In this document: positions 36,611 through 46,531 of the stretch, in pieces
How the letters are laid out: each line of letters starts with the position of its first letter
Numbering within the stretch: position 1 is the first letter of the stretch
Assembly: GCA_947494195.1 (NCBI GenBank)
Contig: CANLUC010000002.1
Location: 372,001 to 436,000 of the forward strand
From: an uncultured Nesterenkonia sp.
GTDB taxonomy: Bacteria > Actinomycetota > Actinomycetes > Actinomycetales > Micrococcaceae
Reading direction: 5' to 3'
DNA: 64,000 nt
Translations under genes and position numbers: made by a program
Notes under the pieces: generated by a model
Databases searched by the model: none
Seen by the model: only the letters and a program-made list of their open reading frames with translations
What the model was told of the DNA's origin: nothing

Positions 36611-39394
36611 ATGACAGGACACATCAACTGGAGTGCTGTCTTGTCGACCCTCCTGTTGATCGTGGTTCTGGCTGTCGGTCCAGGTGCCGCCGGCCCGGCA
36701 AGTGCCGCGGAGACTCCGGGGGAAGCTGAGTCGCCGGCACCGGTCGCCCCGGAGGACAGCACGGATGCACCAGAAGAGTCCCCCGCACCCTCGCCTTCGA
36801 AAAGTGTCGCTGCCGAAGTTCCCGTGGAGCCCGAGCAGTCACCCAGCGAGGCCCCCGAGTCTGCAGCGCCCACTGAGCCGGAGGATTCTTCCTCTGCCAC
36901 CCCCGAAGACGACGACGCCGCGGCTCAGGTCGAGGACGACGCCACCGAGAAAGAGCCAGCTCCCCAGCAGCGCATGCAGCGGAACTGGGGCGGATCCAAC
37001 ACGGCAACGGTTGAAGTCAAGGTAGGGGGGTCGAGAAGTGAATCGAGTGTCACCCCGTTGGCCGGGGCGCAGCTTGGCCTCTTCAGCTCATTGAGATCCT
37101 CCACGCCGGTGAACCGACAGTGGGGTGTGTGTACCTCGAACCCTGACGGAATCTGCACGTTCAGCGTGCCGGACGCGGGCAGCGGGTACTGGCAGCCCAA
37201 TCGTGATGCTCAGCTGTTCGTCAAGGCGATCTCTGCACCCCAGGGTTACAGCACCGTAGCTCAGATGGGTGTGGGAGGCCCTGGTCAAGTCTCCAGCAGC
37301 AGCTACGGATTTCGTGTTGGCGAGAAGTCTGACGTTTCGCAGTGTTCTTACTGGGGTTGTTCGACTTCGACCATTTGGGAGCTTCGCGGCGGCGAAACGT
37401 ATCGCTCGTTCGACAGTAGGGGGCAGTCAGGCTTCATGAGTGCAGACGGGGCTTCGAGTGGAGTCTTTCCCTTCATCCGGGACAACCCCGCGTTGCCTTC
37501 TCGGTGCGGGATGAGCGTGGCCGTCATCATGGACCTCTCCAGTTCGATGAGTGGTTCAGAAGACTCCCTCGCTCAGACCGCTGACGCGGTGGTCGACCAG
37601 TTGCAGGGATCTCCATCTTCAGTTTCGATTTTCAGCTTCGGGACTTCCAGCCCGGCCTCTAATGCTTGGATGCCTCGCTACGACACAACGCCCCAATCAG
37701 TCCGACTACCCCGCGATGCAGACGCCGTTCGTGACCTGTACTCAAAGCGGGATGCGAGGTCCTCGTGGCAGCGCCGTGCGAACTTCTGGATCCACCCGTC
37801 CGCGGAGGGGACCAACTGGGATCGTGGGCTCGGCGCGGCTGGTGAAATGAGGAACCCCTACGATGCCGCGGTCATCATCACGGACGGAAATCCGACATTC
37901 TTCGGCAATCGCCAAGGGGATGGGAGAAGTACTCGGTTCTCGGAGGTGGAGAACGCAGTCTTCACCGCGAATGCGCTGAAAGCCGAGGGTACCCGGGTGA
38001 TCGCGGTCGGGACCGGGAACCGCGAGATCTCCAGCTCGGTGTCCAGCGGAAACTTACTGTCGATCTCCGGGCCCGGAGCCACAATCCAGAACACTAGCTT
38101 CTCGGCAGCGCGCGATGAACTCGCCGGCATGCTCGAGCAGAATTGCGCCAGTTCTGTCGCCGTGGACAAGACCTGGGTGATCAACGGAACCGAGTACGCG
38201 CAGGGGACGCAGCCCGAGGGCATCAACGCAGAGCTCCGCCTCTCCGCTCCCGGGGGCTCCACTGGTGAGACTCGGCAGGCGGCTTGGGCCGAACCGCACG
38301 AGGGATACTCCGCCGGGGATCAGGTCCGACTCAATGAAGACCTGAACATCAGCGAGATTCGCCCCGGCTGCAGTCTCGATCACTCCGAGGTCTCCGCTAT
38401 CAACAGTGCCCCGCTGGACACCCCCACCTCACTTGCGGAGGGCGGCTTCCGCTCCGACGCGCTCTCAGCCGGACTGACCCGATTCTCAGTGACCAGCACC
38501 GTCACCTGCGAGCAGAGCCTGACGCTGACTATGGAGGCCAAGGACAAGAGGGCCGAGGCCTCGCGCTGGAAGCTCTCCGCCTACTCCACCCCAGCGGACC
38601 CAAGGAGGGGCAAGCCGGTGCTTTCCGGCTCTCAAGGGGTCAAGAGCCGCTCCATCGCCGCGGGTCAGACCCTCCAGCTTGCCGCCGAACAGGGGCCTGA
38701 GGTCTTCGTGCAAGATGACAGGCGCTTGAACCCCTCTCGTGCGCCACTGGCCACGGGTTCCTGGACCTGCGTCCATTCCGATGGCCGAGGTTCAGCGCCT
38801 GGGACAGACCTGCCGGTCGGTGGTGAGGATGGAACCGTCCAGGTTCCGCTGGGTGCGGACCTGAACTGCAAGGCCACCAGCCGTACAGCAGAGGCGACTC
38901 TGCTCAAGCACGTGGTCAATGAGCATGGCGGCACCATCGTTCCGGAGGATTTCCAGCTGCAGGCGGCCCCAACCACCAACGGGACAGTGCTGGCATCCAA
39001 GACCGTCCCTGGAAGCGGCGCGCCCAGCGCGAGCACCGCCGTGCTCGTGCGGCCCGCTCAGAGCTACACCGTCTCCGAAGAGTCACTCGTCGAAAATCTC
39101 GCCTTCCGCACCGGGGAGCTCCAGCGCTACACGGGCGCTCCCACCGAGGCGATCGATCACGAGGATGCTCGGCTCTGGGAGACGGTGTCCGATGGCGAGA
39201 TCACGGTCGAGGCGGACGGCGCGGAAATCTACCGTCTGGTCAGCTACGACATCGCCCCCTCCGTGCTGCCACAGACCGGTGGTCTCGGCTCCATGCCCTA
39301 CCTGATCGGAGGCGGCGCGCTGATCACGCTTGCCGCACTCGCTGGTCTCAAGCTCCGTCATCCTGCTCGAAAATCCCGGAGGCTCTCAGCCTGA
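36611..39394 (+). CDS. vWA-domain pilus tip adhesin with LPQTG signal
   Basis: 927 residues. The signal peptide ends near PASA at residue 35, followed by a Pro/Glu/Ser/Asp-rich linker to about 118. A prealbumin-like domain (TVEVKVGG) comes next, then a von Willebrand A domain with MIDAS DLSSSMS at 308-314 and IITDGNP (Asp425). More prealbumin-like domains (TLLKHVVNEHGG; YTVSEES) precede LPQTG at 886-890, a hydrophobic helix and a basic tail. Position before a backbone pilin and a class C sortase, together with the vWA domain, matches tip adhesins such as SpaC/RrgA. The ligand is unknown. The ATG has weak GACGGGC upstream. Confidence 0.88.
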   Translation: MTGHINWSAVLSTLLLIVVLAVGPGAAGPASAAETPGEAESPAPVAPEDSTDAPEESPAPSPSKSVAAEVPVEPEQSPSEAPESAAPTEPEDSSSATPEDDDAAAQVEDDATEKEPAPQQRMQRNWGGSNTATVEVKVGGSRSESSVTPLAGAQLGLFSSLRSSTPVNRQWGVCTSNPDGICTFSVPDAGSGYWQPNRDAQLFVKAISAPQGYSTVAQMGVGGPGQVSSSSYGFRVGEKSDVSQCSYWGCSTSTIWELRGGETYRSFDSRGQSGFMSADGASSGVFPFIRDNPALPSRCGMSVAVIMDLSSSMSGSEDSLAQTADAVVDQLQGSPSSVSIFSFGTSSPASNAWMPRYDTTPQSVRLPRDADAVRDLYSKRDARSSWQRRANFWIHPSAEGTNWDRGLGAAGEMRNPYDAAVIITDGNPTFFGNRQGDGRSTRFSEVENAVFTANALKAEGTRVIAVGTGNREISSSVSSGNLLSISGPGATIQNTSFSAARDELAGMLEQNCASSVAVDKTWVINGTEYAQGTQPEGINAELRLSAPGGSTGETRQAAWAEPHEGYSAGDQVRLNEDLNISEIRPGCSLDHSEVSAINSAPLDTPTSLAEGGFRSDALSAGLTRFSVTSTVTCEQSLTLTMEAKDKRAEASRWKLSAYSTPADPRRGKPVLSGSQGVKSRSIAAGQTLQLAAEQGPEVFVQDDRRLNPSRAPLATGSWTCVHSDGRGSAPGTDLPVGGEDGTVQVPLGADLNCKATSRTAEATLLKHVVNEHGGTIVPEDFQLQAAPTTNGTVLASKTVPGSGAPSASTAVLVRPAQSYTVSEESLVENLAFRTGELQRYTGAPTEAIDHEDARLWETVSDGEITVEADGAEIYRLVSYDIAPSVLPQTGGLGSMPYLIGGGALITLAALAGLKLRHPARKSRRLSA

Positions 39395-39489
39395 TTTCGC
39401 TCTCTCCTTGTCCACCAAACGCCTCGCATCATTCGCACGTCAACTCACTCGCGCAGCTTCCCCTGTGAAAAGAACTGAAAGGACCCGCC

Positions 39490-40929
39490 ATGTCCCCCAT
39501 TCCTAGCGCCCGGCGCTCCACCATCTCGGTGGCCGCCTTGATCGGAGCCTTCGCCCTGCTCCTCAGCGGAACAGCCCCGGTCACGGCGACCACCGGAAGT
39601 ACGCACTACATCGACAGAGAATCCGGGTCGATCACTATCCACAAGTTCGCTGAGCCCGGAAGCGCTGACATTTCATCCACGGGTCAGGAGCTGGATTCGT
39701 CTGTGACGGAAGACTTCTTGCCCCTTGCCGGAGTCACCTTCACCATCACCAACTTGGGGCTTGAACTTGACACCTCCGACGGTTGGAAAGCTGCTGATGG
39801 CCTTCGGAATCAAGACATCTTCGATGTTGTCCGAGACGCCTCAAGCAATGACTCGCTGGACCGTACCGAGGTAGTCACCGGAAACCAGGGGACAGTCAGC
39901 CAGAACCTGCCGGTGGGGCTCTACCTTGTAGAAGAAACCGATCGTGGTGACAATAACGTCGTCGCCCCAGTGACTCCGTTCTTGGTGAGCCTTCCAACAT
40001 CCGGACCGGAGAACGAATGGCTCTACGACGTGCACGCCTACCCGAAGAACTCAGTGGTTGGCCTTGACATGAAGGGGGACGACTCCGAGGCACTAGGCAT
40101 GAACGGCACCGGCACTATCGATTGGAAGATCGAGACGACCATTCCCTACATGCCGGCCGATCAGCCACTTCGCTCCTACTCGATTGCCGTTGATGCCAGT
40201 GATCACCTCACGGAGCCGACGGCTGCTGACGTCACGCTATACGTAGATGAAGATCCGAACCCTGTACTGAGAGAGTGGTACTCAACGAACGTGAGTGACG
40301 AAGGCATCCTCACTCTGACGCCGAACTTGAGCAGCGACTACCTCAACGAGCACCAGGGCAAGAAAGTTCGCGTGGTCGTCGCTACGAAGATGACAGCGAA
40401 CGATGACGAGAAAGGAATCGTCAGGGCGAACGCATGGGTAAACGTCAATGGAGAAAGTTCCTTTAAGGCCGACGCGGAGAGTGAGTGGGGCGCCGTCCGC
40501 GTCATCACCAAGACGAAGAATGGTGAACCTCTTGCGGGCGTGAGCTATCAGCTTTGGACCGAGGGGCACGACGAACCCATCGAGGTGGAGGGAAGCAAGA
40601 CGTTCACCACCGATGAGAACGGTGAACTGATCATTGCGGGTGTCCGCGTGGGTCATGAATATCGTTTGGTGGAGAGTGGAACGCCGGCTGGTTACCGCAC
40701 CGGGAGCGACGAGCGATTCCAGGCGGTGGTTGCCGACACTACCCAGGTCGCAGGCGATGAGGGTCACGAGAACGTCATCACCTTCGAGAAGACCCAGGTC
40801 TCCGGCTTCGCGCTGCCGATCACCGGTTCCTTCGGATCACTGCCCTTCCTACTGGCTGGCCTACTTCTCGTCGCGACCGCGCTGATCGTCAACCGCAGCC
40901 GTCGTCGTCGGCTCGCTCGCGCGGTCTGA
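39490..40929 (+). CDS. SpaA/SpaH-type backbone pilin
   Basis: 479 residues. Signal peptide to about residue 36; pilin motif WLYDVHAYPKN with the predicted linking Lys186 (YPK); several SpaA/Cna-B-like domains, the last with E-box YRLVESGTPAGY (Glu395, for an isopeptide bond). LPITG is at 442-446, then a helix and RRRRLARAV. These are the marks of the shaft subunit that sortase C polymerises covalently. GAAAGGA lies before the ATG. Second gene of the pilus operon. Confidence 0.92.
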   Translation: MSPIPSARRSTISVAALIGAFALLLSGTAPVTATTGSTHYIDRESGSITIHKFAEPGSADISSTGQELDSSVTEDFLPLAGVTFTITNLGLELDTSDGWKAADGLRNQDIFDVVRDASSNDSLDRTEVVTGNQGTVSQNLPVGLYLVEETDRGDNNVVAPVTPFLVSLPTSGPENEWLYDVHAYPKNSVVGLDMKGDDSEALGMNGTGTIDWKIETTIPYMPADQPLRSYSIAVDASDHLTEPTAADVTLYVDEDPNPVLREWYSTNVSDEGILTLTPNLSSDYLNEHQGKKVRVVVATKMTANDDEKGIVRANAWVNVNGESSFKADAESEWGAVRVITKTKNGEPLAGVSYQLWTEGHDEPIEVEGSKTFTTDENGELIIAGVRVGHEYRLVESGTPAGYRTGSDERFQAVVADTTQVAGDEGHENVITFEKTQVSGFALPITGSFGSLPFLLAGLLLVATALIVNRSRRRRLARAV

Positions 40930-40941
40930 TCCAGCCAACTG

Positions 40942-41910
40942 ATGTCGGTCCTCGCCCCCGTTCCTCGGCATGCTGCCCCTGCGCCTGGCTCCACCCCGAG
41001 TCCGGCGCAGGGCGGCATCCGTGGAGCCCTCGTGGTCTCGACGCTGCTCGTGCTGGGGGTCGTCCTGATGCTCTACCCCAGCGCCGCCCAGTGGTTCACC
41101 GCGTGGGAGCAGCAGGGGCAGGTGGATGACTACTCGGATGCGATGAACCAGGCCGCCCCGGAACATCTGGCCGCCGAGGTCGAACGGGCCCAGCAGTACA
41201 ACACCGACCTTGCCTCCGGTTCCGGACTCATCGATCCGTTTTCTACTGATGCGGCCGGGGAAACCGGAGCCGCCGTCGAACAGGAAGAGCAGTACCGGAA
41301 GCTGCTCTCGGACGGTCCCGGGGACGTGATGGCGCGGCTGACGATCCCCAGCATCGACGCCGACCTTCCGATCTTCCATGGCACCAGCGAAGAGATTCTG
41401 GCCCGCGGCGTCGGCCACCTCGAAGGCACGGCGCTGCCCGTGGGCGGGCAGGGGTCCCACTCCGTGCTGACCGGGCACCGTGGGCTTCCCAGTGCGGAGA
41501 TGTTCACCCGGCTTGATGAAGTGGGAGAGGGGGACACCTTCTCGGTGGAGACCTTCGGCGAGACCCTGACCTATGAAGTCATTCGCACTCAGGTGGTGGA
41601 GCCTCAGGAGACCGAGTCGCTCTACCCCGAGGCAGGGCGTGACCTCGTCACGCTGGTGACCTGCACTCCGTTGGGGTTGAACACGCATCGGATCCTGGTC
41701 ACGGCAGAGCGCACCACGACCCCCGCGGAGGAGACTGAGACATTCACGACGGATCCCTTCGAGCTTCCGTTCCCCTGGTGGGCGGTCATCCTGTCCGGGT
41801 CAATCCTGCTGCAGATCCTGTATCTGTGGCGGACGAGATCGAATGTCACCACCAGGTCACAGGAAGCTCTCCGGAAGGCGGGCCGACCCGCGAATGCCAA
41901 AGGTGATTGA
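40942..41910 (+). CDS. Class C (pilin-polymerising) sortase
   Basis: 322 residues. N-terminal helix (about 30-50), a TLxTC active site TLVTCTP with Cys241, catalytic His179 in LTGHRGLP and the late THRILVTAER arginine. A second helix near the C-terminus (WWAVILSGSILLQILYLW) is typical of class C. Residues 90-105 (SGLIDPFSTD) occupy the place of the class C lid, although the usual DPF/W is present as IDPF. Starts 12 bp after the pilin stop with poor Shine-Dalgarno, so probably coupled. Joins the backbone pilin via Lys186. Confidence 0.92.
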   Translation: MSVLAPVPRHAAPAPGSTPSPAQGGIRGALVVSTLLVLGVVLMLYPSAAQWFTAWEQQGQVDDYSDAMNQAAPEHLAAEVERAQQYNTDLASGSGLIDPFSTDAAGETGAAVEQEEQYRKLLSDGPGDVMARLTIPSIDADLPIFHGTSEEILARGVGHLEGTALPVGGQGSHSVLTGHRGLPSAEMFTRLDEVGEGDTFSVETFGETLTYEVIRTQVVEPQETESLYPEAGRDLVTLVTCTPLGLNTHRILVTAERTTTPAEETETFTTDPFELPFPWWAVILSGSILLQILYLWRTRSNVTTRSQEALRKAGRPANAKGD

Positions 41911-42011
41911 GATATCTCTCCTCGAATCAGGAAAAAAGCCTGTTCTACATCGATTCCACACCGTAATCTAAATTCGTAGCTATCCGTTCCCTGAAAACTG
42001 GTGATCCGTTT

Positions 42012-43385
42012 ATGGAGCTTCGTCATTATCTCAGTGTGCTTCGGCGAGGATGGCTGCTCCTGGTGGCCGCCGTTCTGGTGTCGCTCCTCGGTGCGGTCGC
42101 AATCATCGGTCTCACCCCACCGACCTATCAATCCCACCTGCGCATCTACGTCTCCGTGGATGACCCAGCTGATGCCGACGAGCTGGGTCTCGGCGCGATC
42201 TACACCCAAGAGCTGACCCGCAGCTTCGTGGAACTTGCTGGGAGCCCAGCGGTCCTCGAACCGGTCATCGAGGAGCTTGGGCTGGATGAGTCAGTCGGGG
42301 CCCTCGCAGGACGAATCGATGTCCAGACTCAGGTTCAGACGGTCATCCTGGAAGCCACGGTCTCGGACGGTGATCCCGAGCAGGCGGCCGCGATCGCCAC
42401 CGCCTTCGCAGCCTCCCTCGACGACGTCGTCCAGGGCCTCACCTTCTCGGAGGCCGGAGGAGGCACGATGATCACCCTGACGCCGGTGGAGGAGCCGACC
42501 ATCGCCACCGCGCCCTCCGCGCCCAGGACCGGGATCATCCTTGGACTCGGTCTCCTCGTCGGGCTCTCGCTGGGCGTCATCGTCCTGGCCCTGCGCGAGG
42601 TCCTCAACACGCGAGTGCGCACCGAAGAAGAATTCGCCAGGCTCACTGACCTCCCCGTCCTGGGCGGCGTCCCTCGTGATCGCGAGATCGCAAAGGGGAC
42701 GCTGGTCTCCCAAGCCGACCCGTCCAGCTCCTGGGTCGAGTCCTTCAGGACGCTGCGCACCAACGTGCAGTTCCTCGATCAGCCCGCCAGCAGCCTTGTC
42801 ATCACTTCATCGGTCCGCGGAGAGGGCGCGACCTCGGTGGCAGTGAACCTCGCGATGAGCATGCACGACGCCGGCCAGCGGGTCCTGCTCGTGGACGCAG
42901 ATATGCGCGCCCGCACCGCCACCACGATGCTCGGGCTCGCAGATGCACCAGGGCTCGCCGATGTCCTTGCCGGGCAGGTACATCTCGCTGGGGCGCTTCA
43001 ACGCTGGGGCGCTGACGGCCTCGCGGTGCTCCCTGCGGGCGCGCCCGCGTCCCACCCCAACGAACTCCTCGGATCATCCGTCCTGCCGCAGCTGCTGATC
43101 GAGCTCAACCGGGACTACGACGTCGTCCTCTTCGACGCGCCTCCGGTGCTGCCGGTCAGTGATGCCAGCCTGCTGAGCACCGTGACCGCAGGGGTAGTGC
43201 TCGTGGTGGGGCTCGGTCGGGCGCGCAAGCCTGAGGTGCAGAAGGCCCTCGAGGCCCTGCGCATGGTGGAGGCAAAGATCCACGGGATGGTGCCGACCCG
43301 GTTGCCGGCGAACAGCGCGCCACACCGCGCATACCGTGCGCCCCTTCCGGCCCAACGGTCCAGGGTGCGGTCGACGGCATCATGA
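42012..43385 (+). CDS. Wzz/BY-kinase-like polysaccharide chain-length protein, degenerate P-loop
   Basis: 457 residues. The Wzz domain has helices at about 14-34 and 175-195 around an extracellular loop. The cytoplasmic part is a CapB/CpsD-type ATPase with Walker A' VLLVDADMRART and Walker B DVVLFDAPPVLPVSDA. The Walker A reads SSVRGEGATS where active BY-kinases have GEGKST: Ala273 replaces the essential lysine. The C-terminus lacks a tyrosine cluster (one Tyr only). It may therefore be a non-catalytic chain-length regulator. Overlaps the next gene by ATGA. No glycosyltransferase genes are nearby. Confidence 0.82.
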   Translation: MELRHYLSVLRRGWLLLVAAVLVSLLGAVAIIGLTPPTYQSHLRIYVSVDDPADADELGLGAIYTQELTRSFVELAGSPAVLEPVIEELGLDESVGALAGRIDVQTQVQTVILEATVSDGDPEQAAAIATAFAASLDDVVQGLTFSEAGGGTMITLTPVEEPTIATAPSAPRTGIILGLGLLVGLSLGVIVLALREVLNTRVRTEEEFARLTDLPVLGGVPRDREIAKGTLVSQADPSSSWVESFRTLRTNVQFLDQPASSLVITSSVRGEGATSVAVNLAMSMHDAGQRVLLVDADMRARTATTMLGLADAPGLADVLAGQVHLAGALQRWGADGLAVLPAGAPASHPNELLGSSVLPQLLIELNRDYDVVLFDAPPVLPVSDASLLSTVTAGVVLVVGLGRARKPEVQKALEALRMVEAKIHGMVPTRLPANSAPHRAYRAPLPAQRSRVRSTAS

Positions 43386-44734
43386 CCATGCCAGGTGGCG
43401 GAACGGTGCGTGAGGACCTTGCAGCACCTGCCGACAGTCCGTCGTCCCATGGGCTGGGGGCCGGGCTGCGCACCACCTTCTTCTACATCTACATCGCCTG
43501 CACCCTCGGGGCCAACGCAGTTCTGCTCATTCCGGTGGATGCTGCGGGAAATTCCGGAGACAATACGATCTTCTCGCTGAGCTGGGTGCTGCTGCACATG
43601 ATTTCGGTGCTCGTGCTGGTCACCAGTCGCTCGCTGCGTGCCGTGCCGATCCTGATCGCGGTGGGAATCGGCGGGCTGATCGTGCTGAGCTCGGCCTGGT
43701 CGGTCTCCTGGATGAACTCCCTGGTCTATGGGGCGATGGCGGCCGGGAACATCCTCACCGCCTGCGTGCTCGGCGCCGAGCGCTCGCTGCCCGATATCGC
43801 GAAGATGATGCTTCGGGTGCTGACGGTGATGGTCCTCGCCGGGATGGTGGGGGCGTCACTCGGCTACGGTCAGGTCTTCGACGTCGACCCACACGCCCGC
43901 CTCAACTACCTCGGCAGCGAGCCCATCCGAGGCTTCTTCGCACACAACATCATGGCGGGGTTCTTCTCCGCCACGGGCGCGGTGCTGGCCATGACCCTCC
44001 TGCGCGGGTTCCGCAGACTCCTGGTGCTGGCAGCGTTCATCGTCTTCGTCCTCTGGGCGGGATCTGCCACCGGATTCCTGCTGGCCGTCGCCGGCATCAT
44101 CATCGTCCCGCTGGCCCAGCTGGTGGTCCCCCGAATTCCACTCGGAGGCCTCCTCGCGGTGGGGACACCCGTAGGCCTGGTGCTTGCCGCGGTGGCAAGC
44201 CAGGTGTGGGTCCCGGTGGTCGAGCTGGTCGGACGCGACCCGACCCTGACCGGGCGGACCCTGCTGTGGGAGTGGGGCTTCGGTGCCATTCTCGAGCGAC
44301 CGGTCCTGGGCTGGGGCTTCGTCGGTTACTTCAATTCCGACTACGGCGCCCTGCCCAGCCGCTACACCTACCAGTTCTGGGACTACGACATCCCACACTT
44401 CCACAACTCCTACGTGCAGACCGGCGTCGACCTCGGGCTCCTCGGCCTGCTGATCCTGATCTTCGTGCTGATCTACACCACGGCCACCGCGTACACCTAC
44501 GCTCGCTCCGCCGAGACGGAGGCAGGACTGCGCACCGGCGTCGCCCTGCTGATGGTCATGGTGACATTCCTGATCGCCTCACCCACCGAAGTCATCTTCT
44601 TCACGTACAACCACTTCGGCACCTTCGGGCTGTTCGCGATGTTCTTCGGGCTGATGCGGCACCGCCAGGAACGCAAGGGACGCCGGGAACAGCAGACACT
44701 CAGCCGTCGAGGATCTGCCGCTTCGCCGAGATGA
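43382..44734 (+). CDS. O-antigen ligase/polymerase-like membrane protein
   Basis: 450 residues with about 11-12 hydrophobic segments. The large loop before the last helices carries PHFHNSYVQTGVDLGLLGL, the HNxY motif of the Wzy_C/O-antigen ligase family, and an RTLLWEWGFGAI stretch typical of these proteins. Role: polymerising or transferring a surface polysaccharide. Translationally coupled to the Wzz/BY-kinase-like gene. Its last 35 bp overlap the 3' end of the opposing CoA-binding gene. Confidence 0.82.
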   Translation: MTMPGGGTVREDLAAPADSPSSHGLGAGLRTTFFYIYIACTLGANAVLLIPVDAAGNSGDNTIFSLSWVLLHMISVLVLVTSRSLRAVPILIAVGIGGLIVLSSAWSVSWMNSLVYGAMAAGNILTACVLGAERSLPDIAKMMLRVLTVMVLAGMVGASLGYGQVFDVDPHARLNYLGSEPIRGFFAHNIMAGFFSATGAVLAMTLLRGFRRLLVLAAFIVFVLWAGSATGFLLAVAGIIIVPLAQLVVPRIPLGGLLAVGTPVGLVLAAVASQVWVPVVELVGRDPTLTGRTLLWEWGFGAILERPVLGWGFVGYFNSDYGALPSRYTYQFWDYDIPHFHNSYVQTGVDLGLLGLLILIFVLIYTTATAYTYARSAETEAGLRTGVALLMVMVTFLIASPTEVIFFTYNHFGTFGLFAMFFGLMRHRQERKGRREQQTLSRRGSAASPR

Positions 44735-45236
44735 CCCCGGTGTTGAAGCCGGAGAGGTGCAGGTTGCCGTGGAAGCGGCCGTGTTCAATCTTCATGCAAC
44801 GGTCCTGCACCGCGTTGAGCCCTGCATCCTGAGCCAGCTGCATGGCCTCCTCGGACCTGATCCCGAGCTGCGCCCAGATCGTCTTCGCACCGATCTCGGC
44901 AGCCTCCGCAGCGATGGCGGGAACATCCTCGGGACGACGAAAGATGTCGACGATGTCCGGGACCTCGGGCAGATCCTTCAACGAGGCGTACACCGGCTGG
45001 CCCAGCACCTCCTTGAGTCGCGGATTCACGAAGTAGACCGTGTAGCTCGAGGAGCTCATCAGGTAGGTGGCCACGAAGTAGCTGGCCCGCGCGGGCTTGT
45101 CGGACATGCCCACGATCGCCACGGACTTCGCGCTGCGCATGATCTGCAGGCGTCGAGAGGGCGACGGCGCGGCCCAGCGGCCATGGGGATGTTCGGCGGT
45201 GGCCTCGGCGTCGTTGCTCAGGGTCTGCTCACTCAT
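44700..45236 (-). CDS. CoA-binding domain protein (YccU-like)
   Basis: 178 residues. One Rossmann-type CoA-binding domain: SAKSVAIVGMSDKPARASYFVA, YTVYFVNPR, PDIVDIFRRPEDV and AKTIWAQLGIRSEEA, ending in a conserved DRCMKIEH. Resembles YccU and succinyl-CoA synthetase alpha N-terminal domains; the role is unclear. The ATG at 45236 overlaps the metY stop (TGATG), with GGAG in the metY end; a GTG just upstream is the alternative. Last gene of the SAM-riboswitch-led operon. Confidence 0.83.
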   Translation of the reverse strand: MSEQTLSNDAEATAEHPHGRWAAPSPSRRLQIMRSAKSVAIVGMSDKPARASYFVATYLMSSSSYTVYFVNPRLKEVLGQPVYASLKDLPEVPDIVDIFRRPEDVPAIAAEAAEIGAKTIWAQLGIRSEEAMQLAQDAGLNAVQDRCMKIEHGRFHGNLHLSGFNTGVISAKRQILDG

Positions 45237-46531
45237 CACTTGTCTCCTTCGACTGCGGTGCTCAGCGCCTGGTCCAGGTCCCAGATGATGTCATCGACGT
45301 CCTCGATGCCCACTGAGATGCGGATCAGGTCCTCGGGGATCCCGGCGGCGCTCATCTGTTCGGGGGAGAGCTGCTGATGGGTGGTGGATCCCGGGTGCAG
45401 GATCAATGTGCGCACATCACCCACATTAGCGAGGTGGCTGGCGAGCTGCAGAGACTCGATGAAGCGCGCCCCGGTCTCGCGTCCTCCGCGGATGCCGAAG
45501 CTGAACACCGAGCCCACACCCTGGGGCAGCATCTCCTTCGCGCGGTCATGATCCGCATGGGAGGGCAGCCCTGCGTAGTTCACGTAGACCACGCGCTCAT
45601 CGGCTTCGAGCCATTCCGCGACCTTCTGCGCGTTGGCCACGTGCTCGTCGATCCGCTGTGGCAGAGTCTCGATGCCCTGGATCAGGTTGAACGCCGCCTG
45701 CGGGCCCAGCGAGGGTCCGATGTCACGCAGCTGCTCGGCGCGCAGCTTGGTGAGAAAGCCGTACTCGCCGAAGTTGCCCCACCAGGAGAGTCCGCCGTAG
45801 GAGGCCACAGGCTCGGTCATGGCAGGGAAGTTCCCGTTGTCCCACGGGAATTCGCCGGATTCCACGATGACCCCGCCCAGGGTGGTGCCGTGACCACCCA
45901 TGAACTTGGTGACGGAGTGGATCACGATGTCCGCGCCGTGCTCGAAGGGGCGGATCAGGTACGGGGTGGTCAGCGTCGAGTCCACCACCAGCGGGACGCC
46001 GTGCTTGTGGGCGACCTCGGAGAGTCCACGCAGATCAGCGATGTCTGAGCTGGGGTTCGCGACCACCTCGGTGTAGACCACCTTGGTGTTCTCCTGCATC
46101 GCGGCCTCATAGTCGGCGGGCTCCAGCGAGTCCACGAAGGTGGTCTCGATCCCGAAGCGGCGCAGCGTGACATCAAGCTGGGTGATGGTGCCGCCGTAGA
46201 GCTTGGAGCTTGCCACGATGTGGTCCCCGGAGCCGCACAGTGCTGCGAAGACGAGGAACTCGGCGCTCATCCCCGAGGCGGTGGCCACCGCGCCGATGCC
46301 GCCTTCCAGTGAGGCGATCCGCTCCTCCAGGGCCGAGACCGTGGGGTTGCCGATGCGCGAGTAGATGTTGCCGTACTTCTGCAGCGCAAACAGGTTCGCC
46401 GCGTCTGCGGTGTCCTTGAAGACGAAGGAGGTGGACTGGTGGATGGGCACAGCGCGCGAACCGTAGACGGCATCGGGGACGGCCCCGGCGTGCAGGGCGC
46501 GGGTGCGGAAGCCGAACTGGCGATCGCTCAT
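45236..46531 (-). CDS. metY: O-acetylhomoserine sulfhydrylase
   Basis: 431 residues, PLP-dependent. Asp184 and Lys209 (HSVTKFMGG) are the cofactor aspartate and Schiff-base lysine. [22 protein letters not shown] and the long [11 protein letters not shown] near the end are typical of MetY. It makes homocysteine from O-acetylhomoserine and sulfide, and family members can also use methanethiol to give methionine directly. Coupled to acsA (4-bp overlap) and to the CoA-binding gene. It is third in a transcript led by a SAM-sensing aptamer, so high SAM should shut it down. Confidence 0.93.
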   Translation of the reverse strand: MSDRQFGFRTRALHAGAVPDAVYGSRAVPIHQSTSFVFKDTADAANLFALQKYGNIYSRIGNPTVSALEERIASLEGGIGAVATASGMSAEFLVFAALCGSGDHIVASSKLYGGTITQLDVTLRRFGIETTFVDSLEPADYEAAMQENTKVVYTEVVANPSSDIADLRGLSEVAHKHGVPLVVDSTLTTPYLIRPFEHGADIVIHSVTKFMGGHGTTLGGVIVESGEFPWDNGNFPAMTEPVASYGGLSWWGNFGEYGFLTKLRAEQLRDIGPSLGPQAAFNLIQGIETLPQRIDEHVANAQKVAEWLEADERVVYVNYAGLPSHADHDRAKEMLPQGVGSVFSFGIRGGRETGARFIESLQLASHLANVGDVRTLILHPGSTTHQQLSPEQMSAAGIPEDLIRISVGIEDVDDIIWDLDQALSTAVEGDK

